A stretch of DNA of 64,000 nt. Origin: Aralia elata. Lineage: Eukaryota > Streptophyta > Magnoliopsida > Apiales > Araliaceae. Under the pieces are notes generated by a model. That model had not been told where the DNA came from and ran no database searches. It saw only the letters and a program-made list of their open reading frames with translations. The position numbers were made by a program, and so were the translations under genes. Within the stretch, counting starts at the first letter, position 1. Each line of letters opens with the position of its first letter. Positions 55,743 to 64,000 of the stretch are shown piece after piece. Location: contig CM068386.1 of assembly GCA_034770075.1 (NCBI GenBank), positions 46,904,896 through 46,968,895 on the forward strand, read 5' to 3'.

Positions 55743-57453
55743 TGTTAAGTTTGTATAACGTGAACATTAAACAAATTACATAAATAAAGCAGAAGCGCGA
55801 TAAAATCAGATTTTAAAATTTTATAAAAACCATCACCATGATCTTTCTTTATGCACAATTATTAATTAAACGAAAGAGATGGAGAATAAGAATTATACCC
55901 TTGTAGAATTCTAGCTTCCTCAGGTACAAGTTCACCTCCAATTCCTTCGCGTTCTCCTTGAATTTCACCAATTAAATTCCTTCCTTTGATCAACGTTAGC
56001 TACCCAAGTGTTTGGCCTCTAGAGGTGATCCACCAAGGAATAATACTTGTTCAAGAAGATGGGTGTTTGGCAAAACCCTAGTTTCTATCTCTATAAAAAT
56101 TGCAAGTACTCTCCACAATTCTTATGCAAGAGTGTGTTACCCTAATCTATGATAAGACTTCTCTTATTTATAGATATAGGAAAACTCTTCCCTAAACTAT
56201 TTAGGATTAGGGTTTCTATTCTAATTAAACTCCTTTAATTAAATTAAACTCCTAATCTAATTAGGAATTCATGAGAGAGTACTTCTATTAATTAATTCTC
56301 AATCCCTATTAGGATTTAAATAATAGTAATAGTAATAATAATAATAAGACTCCTCTTATACTTAACTTATTATTACAATTATGCCATTTACTTCTTAAAT
56401 AAATATTTTCCTTTTGCAATGTGACCCTTTAGGTTCTCCATATTAAACCGGTTGTGAATAAATCAATTAGAACAATTCTAATCTTATTTAAATAAATAAA
56501 TTAAACTACTTAATTCATTTAAATAAATAATATTTATTCTATAATAAGGGTAAGCCCCCTTAGCGATCAACGACTTTCCAGATAATATAGATCTCAACAT
56601 TAATCATAAAAGAACCTTTCAGTGCATAGTTATCGTACAATTCAATCCTTCTACCATACAATGTCCCAATTAAATATAAGACATGGAATTACTGTCAAGT
56701 CTTATTTTATTTAATTATATGTATTTCGATTTCCAAATGCACAACTCTAAATAATACAAATTAGAACCCTTTTTCTAATTTATCCTGCCTTGGCCAAGGA
56801 CTACTGAGTTGTCATTTATCGAATCACATAGGACATTCACATCTTTTACTAGACGTAGTAGATTCTTTGTTGATCATTCACCTATCTCCATGTACAACTT
56901 ATTATACCCAATCATACCCTTTGTTATACCGTAAAAGTCTTAAGGGACATGTCAAAGTATAACTCATCATACACAAGATACTATGATGATCTCAAGTCCA
57001 AGGATCACTTGTACTACTATCACTAGAGGAATTCCTATTGACAGGCGAGTAAAACTTCATTAGGTATTCCTTAGCCAGCCACGTTCAGTGAACTTATTCT
57101 CCAATAAGCACCTACATACTTACTTTAGTGTCTCCACACAAATGATTATGAGATCAATCATCCTCTTCTTAAGAGCAAGCAACGTATGTACTAATCTATC
57201 CGGATTCACTAATCCCCTTTTTAGTAATCCAACGATTAGGAACGATTTTAGTTTGTGAGCTATCTAGAATTTAGATCTCATTAGTATGATCACCATCATG
57301 ATTTTAAAAGCATTGCTCAAAACTATGGGTTTATCACATTTAATATAACAACACTATATAGATAATATAAAATGCCTTTAATAACCGAATAAGATTACAA
57401 AGTATATGCTACATCATATCAAATATGATAGGCTTGTGTGCATACTACTTTCA
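55743..57453 (-). mobile_element. 5' LTR of copia copy B
   Basis: 1711 bp, followed on the right by TATAC (57454-57458). It is about 88 bp shorter than the 3' LTR, mostly by a deletion near 56357, where sequence present at 49076-49163 is missing. A minus-strand TATA box is at about 56164-56175. Confidence 0.92.
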
Positions 57454-57476
57454 TATACAACAAATTGATTTTATAC

Positions 57477-58426
57477 CTCGTCGCCATCCCCATGTTGTGA
57501 TGCTGCTGCTGCCGCTACTGCTTCAACTAACTCCTCAGGACTCAGAGCCCCCAGATGCCCGCCCAGTATCTTCAGAAGATCTCGATCTCGACATATAGCT
57601 CTCACATAGTCAGCCGGAATATGAACAGCTGGATGACTCGATGACTGTGAAAACTGGATAACAGAGCTGCCTGAGCCATTGAAAGATGGGCATCATCGTT
57701 GTCCTTGACCTCTAATGTAGTTCTTCTTTACAACAGACGCCCTCTCCCACAACTCTTGATCAATAGGTGGACGTGGAGTGCCTTCAGGATAGCGCTCATT
57801 CAATAAATGCTTATAAGTATCCTGTTATCATGTTAACAATTAAATAGTTAAAAATAAATTCTGTAAGAATTGATAAACAAGATCAAATTGTTAAAACTTA
57901 TTACCGCTATCTGGATAGCCTCAGGCAAACCATCACGGGTGGCCATGTACACATCCAACCAATGAATAGGCTGACCTTGAGGCTGAGACTCCTATACAAA
58001 AAATAGCACAATATTACTAAGTAAAAATGTGATATATTTTCTACAATTCATGATTGTAAACATATTAAAACTTGTAAATACGTACCCTGGCAGTGATATG
58101 CTGCAACTGTGAAATACTGTCGCCCTTGTATGTTCCTTTAGCCTTTTCTCCATCGGGTACACCCGAGGATCTGTTGGTGGCGGCAGTCTTTCGTCTTTTC
58201 ACCCAGCTCTCGGCTCTCCATTGGGCACACATCTCAGCCCATATGGACTGGGTGCACCACCAGGGACTATGCTCGTGCATGTAATCCTCGCCCTGGCCTG
58301 GATGGTCGATCAATGCGTTGTGAAGGGCTATTTGTCGTTCTTTATTCAAATTGTCTTTGGTGCGGACCGCGCACTTTTGCCAGAATAATGTTTGTATCAC
58401 TGAAGCCTGCGCGTCCTCCCATCTAT
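57477..58426 (-). pseudogene. CACTA-encoded transposase-type gene (Ptta/En/Spm, Transposase_24-like), three exons
   Basis: On the minus strand, exons are 58426-58086, 57991-57905 and 57821-57477, with GT/AG borders and matching phases. Exon 1 has IQTLFWQKC, ALHNALIDH, WWCTQSIWAEMCAQWRAESW and KRRKTAATNRS; exon 2 has HWLDVYMATRDGLPE; exon 3 has PEGTPRPPIDQELWERASVV. These match in style the plant transposase (Ptta/En/Spm) domain, the presumed DNA-binding partner of CACTA transposase. A TGA at 57693-57695 stands where CGA (Arg) would fit, a C-to-T change. The 5' side is cut at 58426 by copia copy C. Probably dead. Confidence 0.72.
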
Positions 58427-60262
58427 TGTTAGGTTTGTACATAGCGCGAATATGCAATCAAATTACATAAATAGTGCGGAAGCGCGATAAGACGGATTTT
58501 AAAATTTTCATACAAACCATCACCATGATCATCCATGTGCTCAATTATCAATTAAACAAAAGAGATAGAGATTAAGAATTTATACCCTCGTAGAACCGTG
58601 CTTCCTCGGGTACAAGTTCACCTCCAATTCCTTTGCGTTCTCCTTGAAATTCACCGATTAAATTCCTTCCTTTGATCAACGTTAGCCACCCAAGTGTTTG
58701 GCCTCTAGAGGTGATCCACCAAGGAATAATAGTTGTTCAAGAAGATGGGTGTTGGCAAAACCCTAGTTTCTATCTCTATAGAAATTGCAAGTACTCTCTC
58801 TCTCCAATTCTCATGGAAGAGTGTGTAAATTGTCTAACAATCTAATTGTCTGACTGTCTAACCCTAAATCATAATAAGACTCCTCTTATTTATAGATATA
58901 GGGAACCCTCCTAAACTATTTAGGATTAGGTTTTTTTTTTATTTTAATTAAACTCCTTTAATTAATTGAACTCCTAATCCAATTAGGAATTCATGAGAGA
59001 GTACTTCTATTAATTAATTCCCAATCCCTATTAGGAATTAAATAATAGTAATAGTAATAATAATAATAAGACTCCTCTTATTAATTTATATTTAATATTT
59101 CCAAAATATTAAATAATAAATATTAAGCTATTTAATTTATTCTATCTCCATAGATTAAATTAAATACACTTAACTTATTATTACGATTATGCCATTTACT
59201 TCTTAAATAAATATTTTCCTTTTGCGGTGTGACCCTTTAGGTTCTCCATATTAAACCGGTTGTGAATAAATCAATTAGAACAATTCTAATCTTATTTAAA
59301 TAAATAAATTAAACTATTTAATTCATTTAAATAAATAATATTTATTCTACAATAAGGGTAAGCCCCCTTAGCGATCAACGACTTTCCAGATAATATAGAT
59401 TTCAACATTAATCACAAAAGAACCTTTCAGTGAATAGTTACTGTACAATTCAATCCTTCTACCATACAATGTCCCAATTAAATATAAGACATGGAATTAC
59501 TGTCAAGTCTTATTTTATTTAATTATATGTATTTCGATTCTGAAATGCACAACTCTGATTAATGCAAATTAGAAACTCCTTTCTAATTTCATTCTGCTTT
59601 GGCCAAAGACTTCTGAGTCGTCATTTATCGAATCACATAGGACATTCTCTCCTTTTACTAGAAGTGGTAGATTCTTTATTGATCATTCACCTATCTCCAT
59701 GTATAACTTATTATACCCAATCATACCCTTTGATATACCCTAAAGGTCTTAAGGGACATGTCAAAGTATAACTCATCATACACAAGATACTATGATGATC
59801 TCAAGTCCAAGGATCACTTGTACTACTATCACTAGAGGAATTCCTATTGACAGGCGAGTAAAACTCCATTAGGTATTCCTTAGCGAGCCACGTTCAGTGA
59901 ACTTATTCTCTAATAAGCACCTACATACTTGCTTTAGTGTCTCCACACAAATGATTATGAGATCAATCATCCTTTTCATAAGAGCAAGCAACGTATGTAC
60001 TAATCTATCCGGATTCACTAATCCCCTTTTTAGTAATCCAACGATTAGGAACAATTTTAGTTTGTGAGCTATCTAGAATTTAGATCTCATTAGCATGATC
60101 ACCATCATGATTCTAAAAGCATTGCTCAAAACTATGGGTTTATCACATTTAATATAACAACACTATGTAGATAATGTAAAATGCCTTTAATAAACGAATA
60201 AGATTACAAAGTATATTCTACATCATATCAAATATGATTGGCTTGTGTGCATACTACTTTCA
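58427..60262 (-). mobile_element. 3' LTR of copia copy C
   Basis: 1836 bp, with small insertions relative to the 1799-bp LTRs (for example near 58797-58865). The minus-strand TATA box is at about 58888. The polypurine tract follows at 60263-60273. Confidence 0.9.
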
Positions 60263-60287
60263 ATCTCCCACTTGCACTAAAGCCAAT

Positions 60288-62830
60288 CGTCATGGTATCT
60301 AATACCCTTCTTCTCTAAGTGACGATCATCCTGCTGTTTGGATAAAGCTTCAGTAAATGGATATGCAATGTTGTTCTTGAGAGTCCACTATCTCTATAGT
60401 GACTTCTTCTCTTTCAATGATTCCACTAATCAAATGAAAGTGCCGCAACACATGTTTGAATCCAAGATGAGACTTAGGAACTATTCCTAGTTCTGTGATG
60501 AACTTTTCATCCAAACAATCAACTTGCAGCTTCATTTACAGCTATATACTTTGTCTTTGTCACTAAACCAACAACACTTTGCTGTTTGGAACCTTTCCAA
60601 TTCACTGCACCACCTTTCAAGGTAACGTTTTACCCTAAAGTGGATTTGTTATCGTCTTGGTCAGTCTGAAAAACTTGAGTCTGTTTAGCCCTCTAGTTTT
60701 AATTCAGACCTACCATGAATCATAATCACATCTTTAGTACCAGTCAAGTACCTAAAGATGTTTATCACTGTCTTACAGTAATCTTCTCCAGAATATGACT
60801 GATCAACATCAAGCCTAGTATATTCATTGCATATATGATAGTAACTCATGCGATCTCTCTTTCAATTGGGGACAATTTTAGAGAGATTCACTCCATGGCT
60901 CATCATCATGAGACCTCTCTTGGAGTTTGCCATGCTAAACGCCTTTAGCATCAAATGAATATACGTTCCTTGGGTTAAGCCGAACATCCTTTTAAATCTA
61001 TCTATATAGATTTATATCCCCAATTTATAGGATGCTCCTCCCAAGTCATTCATGGAGGAATGTTTAGACAATGTTATCTTTACTGATTGTAGCATTGGTG
61101 TGTTATTCCTTATCAGTAGTATATCAATATATAATACTAGGAATGTCACAGTGCTCCCACTGACCCTTTTGTACACACTAGGTTCATTCCCGTTTTTGAT
61201 AAAATCAAACTCTTTTGATTGTCTCATCAAAATGAATGTTCCATCTTTGAGAAGCTTGCTTAAATCCATCAATGGATCATTGTAGCTTAAAACACGATTT
61301 TCTTCAACCTTTGAAACAAATTCCTCTGGCTGTATCAAACATACATTCTCCTCAAGTCTTTATTGAGGAAGGACGTCTCCACATCCATTTTGCCAGATTT
61401 CGTAATAAGCTGCAATCGCAAGTAAAATCCAAATGGACTTGAGCATTACCCGGTAATAAGGTTTTATTACAGTCAACTCCTTGACTTGAAAAACCTTTTA
61501 AACAGGTCTGGTCTTATAGGTCTCCACCTTGCCATTTGCCCCAGTCTTTCTCTTAAAGACCCATATACACCAGAGTCTATACTTGGTTCTTATACATGGA
61601 GTCCATTTCGGATTTCATGGTCATCTGCCATTTCTCTGAGTATCTTCTACTCAAAGCCTCATCGTATATAACTGGATCATCATCCTCTATGATGCGTACC
61701 TTATCATCATCCTCTATGATGAATCCATACCTCCCAGGTATCTTCGGTACTCTTCCAGATTTACGATTCGGTTGTGGTACAATAGGTCTATCTACAGGTT
61801 CCTCGGTTCGACTTTAAAGTGCTTTGTGGTTCTTGAACTCTTTCAAGATCTATTACCCTCCCACTAGCTCCTTCGATGATAAACACCTTTATCTAAGAAG
61901 GCAACATGTAGGATTATAGTAATAATACCCTAAACTTTCTTTAGGATATCCCACAAATCTGCACTTGTCAGATTTTTGTCCCAAACTTATCTTTGAAACC
62001 TTTTCACATAAGCTGGACAACCCCTTATCTTAACATATTTAAGACTAGGAATCCTCCCTATCCATAAACTTTATGGAGTTTTAGGGCCGAATTTGTGAGG
62101 TTACCTTATCTTGTAGATATGCAGCCGTTTCTAGGGTATAACCCCAGATGGATACTAGAATGTTGGTAAAAATCATTATGGACTGCACCATGTCCAACAA
62201 GGTACAATTTCTCCTTTTAGATATACCAATCAATTATTGCGTATCAGGAAGTGTCCATTATGAGAAAATACCATTTTGAGATGATCTAGAAACTCATTGT
62301 ACAAGTATTCTTTCCTCGATCTGATCAAAGAATCTTAATACTCTGTCAATATGTTTCACTTCTGAATTCTTTGAACATTTCAAATGATTCAGACTTGTAT
62401 TTCATCAAATACATATATTCAACTCTTTGAATGACCATCTCCTTTTCTTTTATTAGTTTGTTCAATTTGCAAAATAATTTTCATGTAAGTCAAGTATACA
62501 AAGTCTATCAACTAATCTTCCAGTTTCAAACAAAATATTATCATTATAAATAGAACAACAATTGTTCTTAAATATAATACCAGAACCTTCCTTGTCCAAC
62601 AACGGAAGTAATAATGTTTCTAAAGAGAACTGGAACATAATAACAACTTATTAACTTAATAGACTTGCCCGTAGGCAATGCTAAACTATAAGTTCCTACG
62701 GTTAATGCAACAACCATTGCTTCATTCTCCACGCGTAAGATTACTTATTCTTTGTTTAGCTTTCTACTTCTGCTTAGTCTCTGCATTGGATTGCATACGT
62801 GAGAACTACAGTCGGTATCCAATACCCAAG
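60288..62830 (-). pseudogene. Copia copy C pol
   Basis: Minus strand. RT shows RKSGRVPKIPGRYGFI (about 61770), GNEPSVYKRVSGSTVTFLVL and LYIDIL (YID at 61123-61131), again with one Asp of YVDD missing. The TRPDV region is shortened (about 60846-60783), and the integrase front deletion is present at about 62460-62400. RNase H end and the KSHLGFKHVLRHFHLI segment lie at 60535-60420. Stops and shifts throughout. It shares its main lesions with copies A and B. Confidence 0.83.
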
Positions 62831-63708
62831 TAGAACCTTGACTTATAGAAAAATTTATTTCAATCATGAACAAACCCATATTTGTAACCGAAGCTTCACT
62901 AAGCTTCTTCTGGTTACCCTCTAGTTTTAATTCTAGTATCCAGGCTTATTGCAGTGGAAGCAAACTCCTTTGCTATTTGCATCAGTCTTATTCTTATTGT
63001 CCTTTGTTTTTGCCTTTCCATTTACCTTCTTTGAATTGTTCTGCTTTTAAGAAGATCCTTTGGCCCTCTTCCGCTTCCTAGAAGAATCATCTACCAGTAA
63101 GACTTGGTTTTTCTTGGTTGGAAAGTGACTCTTTACAGTTTTCAACATGTTTAAGCAACTCAGGCAGGCTGACATATAGCTTGTTCATATGGAAATTCAC
63201 AACAATTTGTGAGAAAGAGTCCGGAAGTGATTGCAAGATCAAATCTTGGATCAACTCTCCATCCATTAAAACCCAGTTGTCCCAATTGTTCAATCAGATT
63301 GATCATTTTGAGGACATTTGTCTATACTGTAGTGCCATCGGTTATTCTAGATCGGAAGAACTCCTTAGATATCTGATATCTAATAGTCCTACTTTCCTCA
63401 CCCTTCAACTCCTTGAAGGTGCAAGAGTATAGCAGGAGCATCCATAGTTTCATGCTGACGCTGAAGCTCGTTACTCATGGATGCGAGCATGATGCATTGA
63501 GCCAACTGTGCATCATCTTGCCACTTTCTAAAAGTAGCAATCTCTTCCTCTGAGGCATTGTCTGCAACCATTGCACGGATAGACATATTAAGGACATAAG
63601 ATAACTTTTCAGCCTTGAGAACTATTCTCAAATTCTTCAACCAGTCCTTTTAACACGGTCCGATTAATTAGCATCTAATATGCTCCGCAGTGATAGTGAA
63701 TTAGACAT
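62831..63708 (-). pseudogene. Copia copy C gag
   Basis: Minus strand from an ATG at 63706-63708. It shows NLRIVLKAEKLSYVLNMSIR, LAQCIMLASMSNELQRQHE and LILQSLPDSFSQIVVNFHMN. The zinc knuckle is damaged near 62940, where CFHCNKPGY is followed by stops. The frame is also broken at about 63400 and 63290. Confidence 0.83.
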
Positions 63709-64000
63709 TGTAAAATTCTATAAATGAATTTGTAATTTAACAACATTTTAGCATACATTCATTTTATTAATTAATTACCAAAATAAATTAGGTCTTTATT
63801 TTAAATTGGTATCTCCCACTATTTTCATCAAACTATATTACCCTCAATATACAGTTCGGCAAATCTAATTAAAGATTTGCTAGTGAAAATAAGGATCCCA
63901 TTTCAAATGTATATAGCCTTGTGTGACACAACAAACGATATATAAATAAATAGGTAGACAACTATTGTCAATTACATCATTATGTAACTCCTTTTAATTT
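63709..64000 (-). other. Leader of copia copy C (partial)
   Basis: Non-coding, homologous to the leaders of copies A and B; one TTGTGTGACACAA word at about 63919. The rest, with the primer site and 5' LTR, is outside the window. Confidence 0.75.

Larger units (their letters stand above)
48460..57453 (-). mobile_element. Complete copia element (copy B), target duplication TATAC
   Basis: It is on the minus strand with the 5' LTR on the right. TATAC is present at 48455-48459 and 57454-57458. The same family as the composite at 27550, with matching LTRs, primer site, gag and pol deletions. It lies in an intron of the CACTA gene. The terminal G at the left end is changed (TCTTAGG for TGTTAGG on the plus strand). 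Total about 8994 bp. Confidence 0.93.
58427..64000 (-). mobile_element. Copia element (copy C), 5' part beyond the window
   Basis: Same family and orientation as copy B. It starts (plus coordinates) TGTTAGGTTTG at 58427 inside exon 1 of the CACTA gene. The five bases before it are TCTAT; the other flank is outside the window. The 3' LTR, pol, gag and part of the leader are present. Confidence 0.88.

Overview
This 64 kb window is plant nuclear DNA made almost entirely of nested transposable elements. I see no cellular protein-coding gene, rRNA or convincing tRNA gene. The evidence for a plant, probably a eudicot, is the set of element types: Ty3/gypsy elements of the Athila type (primer sites matching tRNA-Asp), Tat/Ogre type and chromovirus type, Ty1/copia elements primed by initiator tRNA-Met, and a CACTA (En/Spm) DNA transposon. 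The AT richness and the lack of genes suggest gene-poor heterochromatin.

Left part (1-16.9 kb). 1-5080 is the 3' part of a Tat-like element: a non-coding tail with a 99-bp and a 70-bp tandem array, a polypurine tract and a 2.05 kb LTR. It abuts the truncated 5' LTR of a small, apparently non-autonomous element with a tRNA-Asp primer site (5081-9121; one gag-like frame). That element's 3' LTR is cut by the 4 kb LTR of a minus-strand chromovirus (9122-16930; chromodomain, integrase, RT/RNase H, protease, zinc knuckles). The chromovirus gag is itself cut at 16930 by an Athila-like element.

Middle part (16.9-37.1 kb). The plus-strand Athila-like element has its 5' LTR at 16931-18665, then gag, protease, RT, RNase H, integrase and an env-position ORF. 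Two later insertions split it cleanly. One is a 2071-bp solo LTR of the Tat family in integrase (23041-25111, target duplication ACAGT). The other is a three-LTR copia composite in the env-position ORF (27550-36820, target duplication TTTAC).

Right part (37.1-64 kb). A second minus-strand gypsy LTR (about 37.1-47.48 kb) contains a complete 6.0 kb non-autonomous element (40666-46681, target duplication ATGTC). This carries the longest open frame of the window, with two degenerate RT-like blocks. A CACTA transposon begins at 47726. Its minus-strand transposase-type gene has one intron interrupted by a complete copia element (48460-57453, target duplication TATAC) and one exon interrupted by another copia copy (58427 to beyond the window).

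Main points of interest: all three copia copies share the same lesions, including loss of one catalytic aspartate of the RT YVDD box and an integrase deletion, which suggests movement in trans. The 6.0 kb element keeps a frame of about 1,200 codons although its RT motifs are broken. Nearly all interpretable premature stops in the Athila-like and chromovirus genes can be explained by C-to-T (or G-to-A) changes. The Tat-family LTR carries a variable number of 20-bp palindromes. Base-level boundaries and target duplications were read directly; family names rest on motif recognition without database searches.
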